The notes under the pieces are model-generated. The model did no database searches, was not told where the DNA came from, and was given only the letters and a program-made list of their open reading frames with translations. 64,000 nt of DNA from Proales similis (lineage: Eukaryota; Rotifera; Eurotatoria; Ploima; Proalidae). Shown here in pieces: positions 11,209-22,111 of the stretch. The position numbers and the translations under genes were made by a program. The stretch covers positions 2,170,001-2,234,000 of the forward strand of contig JAGVRJ010000001.1 of NCBI GenBank assembly GCA_019059635.1. The letters are read 5' to 3'. Each line of letters opens with the position of its first letter. The first letter of the stretch is position 1.

Positions 11209-12770
11209 GCGTCCTGGGCCTTTTGTTTGTCGCTTATTCGCCGGGCGATCGCAACTCTTAAGTCAAGACCCAGCCGATCGAATTTCGCTCGTTTGAGCTC
11301 TCCGTGACCGGTTCACTTACACACACACACGCGTGCACGCGCCCCAACCAGCGGCGCATGGTCGCCATCGAGCTCTTTCTCTCTGCTCTTGATGCCTGGA
11401 TCAAACGAATTAGGGCGACCGGCAAATAAACGAGGCAACACAGAGCGGCTGGAAAACCAAACTGTGAACGAGAATAGAAGAATGAGCCCAAAGTGACTTG
11501 CGTCCGAGTCGCTTATCTGTTTGCATGCATCGCAGCTCGCTGGTGGCGGCGGAGACAGGCATCACAGGACTTGGTCGGAGTGAGTGCGTCTCAAAATGCA
11601 GGCTGCTGCTGTTTTGCCTCTAATCTCAATGGGGGCCGCATTTAATTAATTTGAGCGCAGCGCACGAATAAATAAGCAACGATCTTTGAAAGTGATCTGG
11701 CCGCGCGCGCTTTCGTGATAGAATGCAGAACTGTGCGAGCGAGGTGCAGTAATCATGGACGGCCGCCTTTTCTCTCTCCCTGCTCTCCAATTGACTCTTA
11801 TCTCTCTCGTCTCGCACGTCCGATTAATCCAGGCAGCCAAGTAACCATCGAATGCACCATCGCCGCCGATTGATTTATTGGAGGAAATAAACGCCGACTG
11901 ATCGAGCATCTTCCTGGCCCGCTCGACAGATAAGCGCGTCCGGCCAACCAAGCGGTCAGCAACATTCATTATCTGCGCATGTCAAAGGGCGCCGTCCGCC
12001 GCCACCGTTACCAGTCAGAAACCAAGTTGATGAGGTTGTTTTGCTGGCTCATGAAGAAGACGATGATGATGTCGATGATGGTGCTTCAAGCGGTCTTGTG
12101 TTTAATGGAAGCCGTTGGAATCGAGGTCGGCTGCTCTTAAGAGCCATTGGCACCCCGATTATCTCAAACGGGGCACCATCGCGCTGTTTAAAACTGTCGG
12201 CCCCAGCAATAGATAATTCAAACGTTTGAGTGCGCTTTAATAATTTGCCCCTCTCTCTCTCTCTATTTCGCTTGTTCTAATCATTCGCTTGTTGCCTCTC
12301 TTAATCAAATAATTTATTTGGGCAACGTTTGGCTGTTTGTTGTTTTAATTAGTTGGCAATTGATTAAGTATGCAGAAACGCGTGCCAAACATGCGACCAA
12401 GAGCAGAATGCTTTCAAACGACCAGCGGCGTTCAGAAAAGAGACACACGGCTAAGGCTTCGCTGCGGCCCGTTTCGCAATAGGAACAAAACGAGCCAACG
12501 AGAGAGAGAGCAAGTGAGGCCGTTTGATTTGCTTTCTTCTGTTTCGTTAAAAAAATTCGATGACTTTAACACATAAACACTTAAACTGGTTGGCAAACAA
12601 TGCAAACACTCGTCTTGGGAGCAATTGGTGAAATACGCCGCTAAATAATATTTTGTTTGATCAAGAGGGCGTCAATTGATTTAGACTAGCCAACTGACTG
12701 ACTTGGAGACCAACCGGCAGCAGCAGCAGCAGAAGCGAGCCAAGAAGCCAACAGAGAAAGAGTGAGAACA

Positions 12771-12790
12771 GAGAGAGAGAGAGAGAGAGA
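12771..12790. repeat. (GA)n microsatellite
   Basis: A 20-base GA run in a purine-rich context. Confidence 0.9.
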
Positions 12791-13401
12791 CAAGAGAGCA
12801 AATGACAAGCGTCCAATCGTAATAAAAAAAACAACAGCAGCACGGCACTTAGGATGGCGACCAAGTGCATGCGTCTGTTTGAATAGGGTCACTGTGTGCG
12901 GTTAAAGGAGCAACATTCGCTGCTCCAAACAAATCAACAGAATGACTGTCAGTCTGGCCAAGATTGACTCTGATGAAAGCGAAGAGGAGGATGAGGACGG
13001 CTTGATTTACATATGAATGCAAGAGACTGGGTCGAATAGATAGCAAATATTTGGTCGCAGGCATCCTAATCGAATTAGAGCAGTTTAAGGGCAGACAAGG
13101 CAGAGGCTAATTGCCGGAAGGAAGGAAGTCGTGCGAACGCTCAAAATAAGTCTCCTCTCTCTCTCTGGCCCACTCTGCAATGACGCAGCCCAATTGGCGT
13201 CAGCCAGCTCGAGCCGTATTCATGCTGGAGAGTTTCAGGCGACCGGAACTGGCACCGCTATGAGAAGGTGATTGCTTAATAAGCTGCTCTTGGCTTTGTG
13301 TGGTAAGGCCAAATGAATTAGGTTGCCACTCGAGCAAGTGGCGTGCGTTTCTTAATTGAACCTTATGTCCGAGCCAGAAGAAGCATACTCGTTTCAAATA
13401 T

Positions 13402-13420
13402 TCTCTCTCTCTCTCTCTCT
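13402..13420. repeat. (TC)n microsatellite
   Basis: A 19-base TC run. It lies about 240 bases from the complementary (GA)n run at 13658, so the two could pair as an inverted repeat. Confidence 0.9.
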
Positions 13421-13654
13421 GCTTCTTCCTTCGGCCCATTCTCTCTCTGGCTGCTGCCTTCAATAAGGAATCTGGACCAGCATCTGCGCTTTGTTGCAGG
13501 CAAACGAATGGGGGGACCAATCACCTATCGAGCCTTTCAAGCCCTTTTCTACTTTACAAGAGCACCAGCATCAGCAGCAGCAGTATTAGCACCGATAGCA
13601 ATTAGTTCGACTCGCACAACCGCTAAGCAAGACGAGCAGTCATAAATAACGAGC

Positions 13655-13657
<3 letters not shown>

Positions 13658-13688
<31 letters not shown>
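13658..13688. repeat. (GA)n microsatellite
   Basis: A 31-base GA run, the longest pure dinucleotide tract noticed in the window. Confidence 0.95.
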
Positions 13689-13691
<3 letters not shown>

Positions 13692-14010
13692 GGGGTTGAG
13701 GGAGAGAGGCATCAATTGAGCCAAATAGAGGAGATGAGCGGAGGGAGTTGGCAGAACAAAGTCAAGTTGAAAGTTCTGGCAATCGACAATTCATAAAATA
13801 AAACTTCTAAAGACTACCCGGCTGCCTGCCAGTGGATGCCTCGTGAGGCCCACTTGGCTTTCAATGCAAGTCGCTTTCGCGCTTTAATCTCAACACAATT
13901 TAATTTGCTTGCGCTTGAATATATTCGGTAATTAGTTTCAAGCAACTCGGGCTGGTGGAATGATCAGGCCACTCAGGAACGGAAGGCAGTGGAAACAAAG
14001 AGAAGAAACG

Positions 14011-14076
14011 AAGAAAGAGAGAGAGAGGGAGGGAGAGAGAGCAAGTCAGAGGGAGAAAGAGAGAGAGAGAGAGAGG
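14011..14076. repeat. Imperfect GA/GGGA purine tract
   Basis: About 65 bases of nearly pure purine on the plus strand, mixing GA and GGGA units with a few interruptions. Confidence 0.85.
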
Positions 14077-14489
14077 GCTGGCAGGCGAGTGAAAGAAGAA
14101 TAGTCGAGATGAGTAGGCGGCTGTTTTCTAAACTTTGTGATTGATTGCATGGGTGCGGATCGGGGCGCCGACAATCGTACACAATGCGTGAACATAACGA
14201 AGAGCAAGCGCAAATATTTAGAAACTAGACGAGCACATGGCCTGAAGAGTCGTCGAATGTTCAAATATTTGAACGCTACTGCTGCTTCTGACTGGTTAGC
14301 TGCAGGTTGACTTGCAAAAGATAAATTGAAAAAAAAAAAAGATGTAAAAAATAAAAGAAGATTAGAATAACATGTTTTAAAACGAGTCTATTTGCGCATC
14401 TAATTGAACGAGAACTCGACTTTGATTTCACGCTCTCAGGCCAGTTCACCTCCAACCGACGTGCACAAAGGTTGATCGAAGCGTCAAAC

Positions 14490-16785
14490 ATGTCGCTCGC
14501 CGTTCGGCTGGCTGCCGTTTTCTTGATCATTTATCCAATTCAAGTCCACGCATATATTGAGCCGGTGCCCGAATTTGTAAATAGTCCACTCAAAAGTAAG
14601 ACCTCACCCGTCTCTGTCCGGCCCCGCTTGTCCTCATTGCCTGTCTGCTCATTCAATTGACGCAATCCTACCCAAAAGAGATCGACGAGTCAATTGATGC
14701 ATTTTACTTTGCACTCCAGCTGGATGCGAGCGATGAGCTGAGAATCGACACCGGATTCTCACCAGCGTCAGAAGGTGACAGCGACGTTGAAGGCTCCGGC
14801 GAGCCCGACATAAGCACACAGGAGACGAGCGCGTCGCCTAGTCCAACCAGTTCGATCACAAGCAGCGTGCCAGATGAGCTGGCCTGCACAAGCAGTTCAA
14901 ACTGCTCCTCGCTTCAAGGCGTTTGCATCGACGGCCAGTGCAGCTGCGTGCCTCCGAGCGTTTTGTACCAGCAGGCGTGCGTGGGTAATTCGAGTCAACA
15001 GAGGCCGATAAGATTCATCTAATCGCCATTTGACTCCAAGTTTCATTCTCGCTGCCTTTCACTCTGCCCATATTCGAGCGGATCTCGTCCGCCTGTAAGA
15101 TAATAATCAACCGAGACTCAAGCGAACTAAACACTCGCTTTGACAACGTGGTAATGTTCGCCTCACTTGTCTTACTTGTGCCATTTCAATTCGACCCGCA
15201 CAGATCACCGAGATCGCTTCGGCACAAAGCCAATTTCAAGACTCGTTCCTGTTCGCTCAAGTAGAACAGATTCAATTCACCGGTCGAGCTGAATACGTCC
15301 AGCAAGCGGACGTTTGTGATCAGAACGGTGCAGTTGACGAGCTAGCCGCCACTTGCCAGGAACCAGAAAATTCAGATTATCGAATTGAGAACTGCTGGCA
15401 GCCGTTCACAGTCAACTACCGTCTGTTTTTCCGCTCTCGACAGGCGCTCGGCTCACAGACAGAAGAGTTGATCGCCAACTACACTCGCCTGTTCCTGCAG
15501 GCGTTGATTCCGCTCCAGGAAGCGAGCATCCTCGCACTGAAGCTCAACGACACCGACGATGAGCAAAAGCTCTACCTGAGCGTCTCCAGACTCGACGAGG
15601 TCTGTAAAGCGTCGAGCAGCAGCAGCAACAGCAGCAGCAGCGACTGTGCGGACCAGATTGAGGATCATCGGCAACAGATCATCGAGCAAATAATCAACTC
15701 ATCCCGACCTCGTCCTTCTAGTAAGCGAGCTGCTTTACTTTTACTTTGGCCCACATCAGTCGAATCCTCTGTTCAGGTAACTGTAACTTGCTGGCGCAGA
15801 CTTGTTACTTTGAGAATCGTGTCTGCCAAGACACAGTCTACGGGCCAATGTGCAACTGCTTTCCGGGCTTCACGGCACCAAACGGCCTCTACAACGAAGA
15901 GTGCATCCGTAAGTACTGCCTCGTCCACTCGAGGTCTGGCCGAATTTGACATTTTGCCGTTTGGACCAGGGACGTGCAGCAAACAGTGCTCGATGGCGGG
16001 CAGATGTCAAATCGAAGCCGGCCAAGAGACCTGTGTTTGCAATGAGCTTTTTTTCGGCGACCAATGTCAATTCAACGGTCTCTTGTTCATTTCGCTCGGC
16101 AGTCTCTTTCTGATATTGAGCACATCGGCCTGTGCCGTATTTGCCGCCTTTTTCCTTCGCTACAGAGCAAAGCGGTGAGGCTCCACTCTACGCTGAGCGA
16201 CTTGCGTTCGATTTGATCGCGAAAAGAAAATTTAGAAACAAAAAGGTGACACCGTCGAATGGGCCGCCAAAGGCGCCCTCTGCCTCCAGCAGCAGAGTGC
16301 AGACAGATGCGCCAATTCAATCGACGACGGGCGTGACAAGCGGATCGGCGATCGCATTAGGACAAGCGCCGAATGTGAGATCGGCATCGATTGAGACCTG
16401 CTCCATTCCGAGCTTTGACCTCAATTCAGAAGAGCTAAGCCGAGACGAAGAGCTATTTTGGGACGAAATTTTGGGCAAAAATGAGCCGGTGAGTAGCAAT
16501 CTTCAGCGATCTTTCATCATCACCATCATCACTTGAACTGGTCAAAATAAAAAGCGAAGAATCGTGGAGCCGGGCAGCGTGAACCCGGCGTTCCTCTCCA
16601 GCCTGATGGTGGCCAAACGGCTACCGAATGGACAGCGTGAACTGTTCGGTGGCGTGGCACGATCGGGTGCACTGAGTCTTCCGCCGCCTGTCGACAGCCA
16701 GCTCTTTGCCAGACCCAATCGCAAGCGCCGTGTTTCCGATCTTAGAGAGGAAGCCGCTGACAGCGACCTTGAACTCGACACTTAG
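14490..16785 (+). CDS. Type I membrane EGF-module protein, putative proteoglycan
   Basis: Eight exons: 14490-14595, 14679-14984, 15041-15150, 15204-15720, 15777-15908, 15970-16174, 16227-16488, 16555-16785; 622 aa, phases close. Signal peptide 1-21 (VRLAAVFLIIYPIQVHA). An acidic linker holds a serine-glycine flanked by acids (DVEGSGEPD, Ser about 75), the typical glycosaminoglycan attachment context, then a Ser/Thr-rich stretch. Three small cysteine modules of EGF type lie at about 107-138, 347-390 (CNCFPGFTAPNG) and 391-425 (CVCNELFFGDQCQ). Residues about 139-346 form a folded region with N-glycosylation sites that may be SEA-like. One membrane segment (about 428-452) is followed by RYRAKR and a 170-residue cytoplasmic tail. 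The family is not identified; the layout recalls SEA/EGF proteoglycans. Its 3' end converges on NDUFS8, stops 172 bases apart. Confidence 0.75.
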
Positions 16786-16809
16786 CATTTCGCCTTTTAC
16801 TGCATTTCG

Positions 16810-16815
16810 AATAAA
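16810..16815 (+). promoter_or_regulatory. Poly(A) signal of EGF-module gene (AATAAA)
   Basis: AATAAA starts 25 bases after the stop codon of the gene ending at 16785, in the short convergent gap before NDUFS8. Confidence 0.6.
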
Positions 16816-16957
16816 TTCCAATTTTAACCGCAACGAGCACCGTGGCCGTTTATTTCTAATTTTGTGTGCTTTGTTTTTATTCATAGTTTTGGACGACGAT
16901 GTTTGGTCCATTTCGAATTGATTGTTACTATAAATTGGCTTTTACAGTTTGTGTGAC

Positions 16958-17823
16958 TTAACGATACATGTAGTCGGCCTTTAGATTGGCAGCGATCGCC
17001 GGCTCCCATTTGTCACCTAAAACAAGAGTGGGTCAGATTGGTTGGTCACTGGTGATCAAGAGTCAGATCTGACCATTCTTAAGCAGTTTCTCTTTGTTGT
17101 AGAGCAGCTCCTCGTGCGTCTCAGTGGCGTACTCGAAATTTGGTCCCTGTTTGAGAGTCGTCAGGGTGGTTTGGCCTCAAACGAGCGCTAGTCGTCTACA
17201 AACCTCGACAATGGCATCGACCGGACACGCTTCTTGACAAAAACCGCAGTAGATGCACTTGGTCATGTCAATGTCGTAGCGGGTAGTGCGGCGACTGCCG
17301 TCCGCTCGCTCTTCGGCCTCGATCGTGATCGCCTGGGCTGGGCAAATGGCCTCGCAGAGCTTGCAAGCGATACAGCGCTCCTCGCCAGACGGGTAGCGTC
17401 GCAGGGCATGTTCGCCGCGGAAACGCGGACTCAACGGTCCTTTCTCGAACGGGTAGTTGATGGTCACTGGCTCAGTGAAAAACTTTCCCAGAGTTGTCAT
17501 CATGCCCTTGACAAGCTCGCCCATCAGTACTTTGTTCACCGCCTGGCTGGTCAACGAATGACCGATCAAATCCTCCTCTTTGACGTCCACGTATTCTAGA
17601 TGATTCAGGTGAACTGCATGAGTCAGGTGTGTGAATGGCGCTAGTCAGAAGACCTACTGTATTGGGCTGAAGAGGCGCTCTGAGCAGAGGCTTGAACACT
17701 TCTGCTTGAAGCGAGAAGAGAAGAGCCTCCTTGAAATAGAATTTAGAGAACGCGGCCAATCCAAGCTGCTTGAGTTAGATTACTTGCTCTGCTCGCCAAT
17801 GAAAACAGTTTTGCAGTTTGCAT
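16958..17823 (-). CDS. NDUFS8: NADH dehydrogenase [ubiquinone] Fe-S protein 8 (TYKY), mitochondrial
   Basis: Five exons, 17823..17784, 17729..17658, 17595..17204, 17146..17074, 17016..16958, give 211 aa (human about 210). This complex I subunit carries the two [4Fe-4S] clusters N6a and N6b in the arm that leads electrons to quinone. Both ferredoxin motifs are intact: [12 protein letters not shown] and [12 protein letters not shown]. The N-terminus is a plausible mitochondrial presequence ([13 protein letters not shown], then serine-rich). Family blocks [20 protein letters not shown] and the C-terminus ADYMYR are nearly as in vertebrates. The start was chosen as the only ATG reached by a phase-consistent 40-base first exon. 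It is the last of five minus-strand genes with short gaps; the next one upstream is DNAJC12. Confidence 0.96.
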
Positions 17824-18220
17824 CCTTTGCGCTGGTAAAAGCAATTCTCTCGACCAATTCAAGTGCTTGAAACTAGCTTGAAACTCCCCCCGAACGCTTA
17901 GTTATGTAAATTGATCGCGCGTACAGCAATCTGCCGAGAGCTCATGCGCGTGCAATGCCAACCAGACCTTTAGACATGCTTGAGACTGTGCCCGTCGTTG
18001 GCGGCACCGATCCATCACCGGTCGCCAGTCCACTCTCAACCCAATGCCATCAGCTTGAAGTGCAGCGCAACACAAACAACATTTTATTTGCTCTCGCTAA
18101 ACCTCACAAATCGGTTGAAATTATCTTTTAAACAATTATATACTAAATCGACTAGAGATTGTGGCTTGGATTTTCGAAAAAAAAATGGGAGATTCGGGCT
18201 TGAAGCTGCGCGCAAGATGT
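17824..18220. other. Gap between NDUFS8 start and DNAJC12 stop
   Basis: 397 bases. It must hold the DNAJC12 3' UTR (AATAAA on minus at 18083-18088) and the NDUFS8 promoter or 5' UTR. No other ORF is supported. Confidence 0.6.
18083..18088 (-). promoter_or_regulatory. Poly(A) signal of DNAJC12 (AATAAA)
   Basis: TTTATT on plus equals AATAAA on minus, 133 bases after the DNAJC12 stop and before the NDUFS8 start. It argues for separate polyadenylated mRNAs. Confidence 0.5.
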
Positions 18221-18684
18221 TCAGATCTGGTAGTTTCGGAATTTGCTCAATAGGGTCGAACTCTTCAATGCCCTCTGATCTCCTTGATTGCTTGGTGTGT
18301 GTGACTCGAGCGCAGGCTGAGGCTTTTGCACAGTCCAATGAAACATGGGCGTTTGATTCTGAGTTTTTGCCTTCCAGTCGCTCCACGAGATGTCAAGGCC
18401 AGAGTTGAGCCAGCAGTCGTAACTCGCCCTCGTCTCGGCACACATCAGTGTTTCCTTGGCCTCCAGCAGCCTCTTGAAATCTTCTTGCGCGCTGCTAGCG
18501 TTGCCATCTGTCACTTTGTCCGGATGCGCCAAGAGAGCCTTGAGGCGAAATTCGGTTTGAATCTGCTCTACCTTCAACACACAATGGCACGAATGAGCTC
18601 AGTCGAGGCGGAAAGTCCTGTTTGAATTACGGTCGCGTTTTCTCCGCATCCAAGCAGTTGGTAAAAGTTTTTCTCTTCTTCCAT
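18221..18684 (-). CDS. DNAJC12: J-domain co-chaperone DNAJC12 (JDP1)
   Basis: Two exons, 18684..18631 and 18571..18221, give 134 aa. The J domain runs from MEEEKNFYQLLGC to about residue 75 and contains the HPD tripeptide (about 34-36) that stimulates Hsp70 ATPase. The DNAJC12 signature region follows (SRASYD-like block, ISWSDWKA, MFHWTVQ), and the protein ends KFRNYQI, matching the conserved C-terminal heptapeptide of DNAJC12. In vertebrates DNAJC12 is the Hsc70 co-chaperone for aromatic amino acid hydroxylases. It is shorter than human (198 aa), mainly in the linker before the C-terminal motif. It sits 241 bases after the ATAD1 stop on the same strand. Confidence 0.9.
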
Positions 18685-18925
18685 CAGTACAACTGTTGGT
18701 TCATTTCATTGGCTGACCGCACCAAGAGCAAACTCAACAGTTAGTCAAACGATTCGTTTCGGCTTTTAACTCGAAAAGTTACTTCCGAGCGCGTCGACCT
18801 CAAACCCGCGAATTTAAAACCGAGCGTCTAATTTTCTTAAAATCAGAGAAAAACAGAGAAAAACAGAGAGAGAGAGAGAGAATAAGAAAAGTCAGATTCA
18901 GAAAGGTAAAGAAGGAAACAATGGG

Positions 18926-20229
18926 CTAATTTAGATCAAATCGGTTGGCGACTCGGGTCAGATTTCTGACTGCCATCTTCTCAAAGGCGACGTCGAAATC
19001 GGCCATGCGAATCTGCATGCAGGTCGACGCCGGCTGGTCGGATCGCTTCATCGACTCGACAAACGAGTTCATGGCGGCGCATCTGCACAGCTCGTGCAAG
19101 TCGCTGCCGCTGAACTCGGCCGTTCGCTCGCTCAGCTCCTGCAAGTCAATATCGTCGGCGAGCTCCTCGTCGCGAAGTATGACCTTCAAGATTTCGTAGC
19201 GCTGCCGTTCGCCCGGCAGGCCGATGTGGAACATTTGCGGCATTCGACGCAATATGGCCGGATCGACGTCCTCTGGCCGATTGGTGGCGCCGATGATCAC
19301 AATGCGATTCTGGCTCTGATGCGTGAGCAGACCGTCCCAAAGAGTCATGAACTGAGCCTTGATGTTTCCCGTGCATTCGTGGTCGTCTGAGCGGCGCACT
19401 CTCAAGAACGAATCTGGAACAAATCAGGCAACTGTAGTTAGCAATTCTGTTCATGCCCGGCCGTCCGTGCGGTCTATTTACCTATTTCGTCGATGAATAT
19501 TATTGCGGGCTGAACTTTGCGCGCGAGCGAGAAGAGCGCTTCGACGCGGCGCTGCGACTCGCCGAACCATTTGTCAAACAAAGTGGTCATTTGAAGGTTG
19601 ATGAAATTGGCGCCCGACTCTCTGGCCAGACATTTGGCGATCATAGTTTTGGCGTTGCCGGGCGGGCCGAAGAGCAAGACTCCTTTGGGCGCCTGAACGA
19701 GTCGGGAGCGGCGCGGGCCCATTTCATGGCCTGGCTCGGCCAGCTTGAGCGGGTAGACCACAGTGTCGCGCAGTTCGTCAATCACGTGATCAAGGCCTCC
19801 GATGTCTTCCCAGCTGCAGTTCAACTGGCTGCTGAGAACCATGTTCGAAGCGACAATCAGCTCGTACTCGCTGAGTTTCACATTTATTTGAAGCGCCTTG
19901 AGGATCTGATCGGCCTGCTTCTTGGCCGGCATCTTGTCCGCATTGGTCGGGTCCAGACTCTTCATGAGCCATTTGAACAGGAAATAAGAGGCCAACGCCG
20001 ACACAGATATGCCCAGTAGCCGCGCCAAGAGGGAGAATATTTGCCGTCGATGCTCGTAGATGAGTTTGCTGGCGCCATTCAACGGACTCATGGACATGCC
20101 CGGACGCTCCTCGACATCTCCAAGAAGGGCGAGTCGATTGGGCGTGGAGGCAGCCACTTTGCAGTTGGCGATCAACGTGTTCAAGCTGCTTTGAAAGTGA
20201 GCGCGCACTGTCTCGAATGTTCGCTCCAT
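18926..20229 (-). CDS. ATAD1: AAA+ membrane-protein extractase ATAD1 (Msp1)
   Basis: Two exons, 20229..19482 and 19413..18926, give 411 aa. ATAD1/Msp1 sits in the mitochondrial outer and peroxisomal membranes and pulls out mislocalised tail-anchored proteins. A membrane segment (about 64-87) precedes a linker, then the AAA+ domain: SWEDIGGLDHVIDELRDTVVYPL, a Walker A loop GPPGNAKT (about 188-195), Walker B IIFIDEID (about 243-250), the DHE..G pore-adjacent block, GATNRPEDVDPAILRRMP, and sensor/arginine-finger region. The N-terminus is about 40 residues longer than in vertebrates. The strictly conserved glycine before the Walker A lysine is alanine here (see findings). Confidence 0.93.
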
Positions 20230-20381
20230 TTCTCAGTGTTGTACAACACCGTTCTAAAACCGAATCTGTGATCGATAGCTTTGGGTGCAATAGAGGCGTA
20301 AAAAAGAGGAGATCGATTTACACTGGCAGGTGGGTTAGTCCCTGCGATTTACGCATCAAATGAAAACGCTTCATTGAATAG

Positions 20382-20387
20382 TTTATT
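20382..20387 (-). promoter_or_regulatory. Poly(A) signal of FERRY3/C12orf4 (AATAAA)
   Basis: Minus-strand AATAAA lies 83 bases after the stop at 20470, within the 240-base gap before the ATAD1 start. Confidence 0.5.
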
Positions 20388-20469
20388 GCTTGACGAGAAC
20401 AGAGCAGCTGCAAGGTGTGTGACGAGAGAAACGAGGTGGGAGACTGGGTAGCAGACGAGTGGGAAGCGA

Positions 20470-21972
20470 CTAGGACAAGTCGACAGTGCGCGACTCTCTA
20501 AACACGCTCTTGATCAAATTGCTGAGCATGTCGAACGTCTCTGGCATGAGCTCGGATGGAACCACAAATTGAATGTTGCGCGATTCGAGCGCGCCCTGCT
20601 GAATGAACTCAATCATGAAGCCCTTGAGGCATTTGAGAACGAGCTCGGCGCGCTTCATCACCCAGCCGATGGTCATCTGCTCGCTCATCTGATGCGAGAG
20701 CAGCAGCGGCAAAGTCAGCGTGCCGATGTTGTAGCGAACGCATTCGCGCAATATATTGCGCAGACCGAGCACGACCGGATGCCGCGAGGATATGTCCGAC
20801 TTGTCGAGCGGCTCCGAGTTTAGATGAAACACAATGTGCGCCTGTGACAGGTTCGAGTGGCGGGTGATGTGGAAGTCGCCAGAGCGGAGCTCGCGGCCGC
20901 ACTTGGCTCGCGCAGTTTGAATCTGCTGCTGTAAAGTGGCAAAGTGCAGCTCGCAGCCGTTTCGTTCGCAGATAGACGCGAGTCGCTCGCTAGTGTCGTG
21001 CGAGCTTATTAGAGCGACCGCGCTCAGCGAGTTGGAATAGAGCGACAGAGCGGTGCCGATCGAATGCGCTTGCATGCCGTCGGCGTCAAAGCGGCCGTCA
21101 AAGTACTCGTCGAGGAGATCGCATTTCACCAGACGCAAGTTGTGCATGGTTTTCATTTGAGCGCCCAGCTGAATTGTGTAGCTCTCCTGCATGCTTGTCG
21201 TGTCAATCTGGTGATGATGAGCGCCGGCAGTGAGCTGACGCGCTCGGTCGCTCATGATCTTCTGCGCGCTCGACTGCAGCACTGGCAGCACGTCAGGCGG
21301 CACACTCTGCCAGCGCTTGTCATACAGCGCCGACACGCACTGATAGAACGAGCGTCTTTGCTGACTGCTCAACGACTCCACTCTGGCCTTCCACTTCTCC
21401 AGCTCTAAAGAGTAGAGCTCCTGGTTTTTGACGCGGCCTGCCTCGCTCGTCTGTGCGTCCAGATTTGACTTGAACAATTTGAGCGCCCGGTCACGGTCGT
21501 TGAGCAGCTCGTTGAAGGCCAACATAAAGGCGTGCTCGACGCGCAGTATTTCGCTCATCGAGTCCGAGTGCAGCAGACTGTGGTACATGTCGGCGAGCAG
21601 TGACGCAGAGCTCATCTGCTCTTGCTGAGTACGCGACCAGGCCAGCAGACTTTGCCAGTAGGTTTTGGCCGATTTCACGTCGTGATGATGCTTGGCTTGC
21701 GTGAGCGCCTGTTCGGCGAAATGTCGATTGGCCTGTGAGACGAGACTTTCGAGACGCGCGCGTGAATCGGCGTCGCCCATCAAAAAGTGCTCGATCCAGC
21801 CGCTCGCTTCGCAGTCGGCCGCCATTCTCGAGCACAGCTGCTTCAACAGCTCGTCCGGCTTGCTTCGAATCGGCGCCTTGAGCTGCATGCGCGCCAGCAC
21901 TGTATCCTCGCAGCGCAGTCGCAGCTCTTCTCTGCTCTCGTCAAGTTCAAGTTCGAAGCGTTTCGTATGCAT
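20470..21972 (-). CDS. FERRY complex subunit 3 / C12orf4 homolog
   Basis: A single 500-codon exon with ATG at 21972. The sequence fits the C12orf4 (FERRY3, DUF2362) family of about 550 aa: an N-terminal helical part, an ERNGCELHF block, and a long conserved C-terminal half including RHPVVLGLRNILRECVRY, TLPLLLSHQMSEQMT and WVMKRAELVLKCLKGFMIE. In mammals the FERRY complex is a Rab5 effector linking early endosomes to mRNAs and ribosomes. No membrane segment or catalytic motif is seen. The assignment comes from recalled family similarity, strong over the C-terminal half. It lies 139 bases after the EMC5 stop and 240 bases before ATAD1, all on the minus strand. Confidence 0.8.
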   Translation of the reverse strand: MHTKRFELELDESREELRLRCEDTVLARMQLKAPIRSKPDELLKQLCSRMAADCEASGWIEHFLMGDADSRARLESLVSQANRHFAEQALTQAKHHHDVKSAKTYWQSLLAWSRTQQEQMSSASLLADMYHSLLHSDSMSEILRVEHAFMLAFNELLNDRDRALKLFKSNLDAQTSEAGRVKNQELYSLELEKWKARVESLSSQQRRSFYQCVSALYDKRWQSVPPDVLPVLQSSAQKIMSDRARQLTAGAHHHQIDTTSMQESYTIQLGAQMKTMHNLRLVKCDLLDEYFDGRFDADGMQAHSIGTALSLYSNSLSAVALISSHDTSERLASICERNGCELHFATLQQQIQTARAKCGRELRSGDFHITRHSNLSQAHIVFHLNSEPLDKSDISSRHPVVLGLRNILRECVRYNIGTLTLPLLLSHQMSEQMTIGWVMKRAELVLKCLKGFMIEFIQQGALESRNIQFVVPSELMPETFDMLSNLIKSVFRESRTVDLS

Positions 21973-22111
21973 TTTGTTGATTGCGTGTAAATAGATTTAA
22001 AGGCAAAAGTGAAATGATAAAAGTGAAATGAAGAAAGAAAATACTATCAGACGGAGCTGAATGAAAAAGAGCTTGTGAGTTTGTTTGTTTGGGGATGCTT
22101 TTAGAAAGTGA

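Larger units (their letters stand above)
9703..14489. other. 4.8-kb non-coding island rich in GA/CT tracts
   Basis: This is the longest stretch without a supported gene. It contains pure dinucleotide tracts at 11191-11208, 12771-12790, 13402-13420 and 13658-13688 and a purine tract at about 14011-14076, plus many TAATTA/ATTAATTAG words. Short ORFs are low-complexity. It lies between the divergent 5' ends of the Ig gene (left) and the EGF-module gene (right), so both promoters should be here. Confidence 0.6.
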
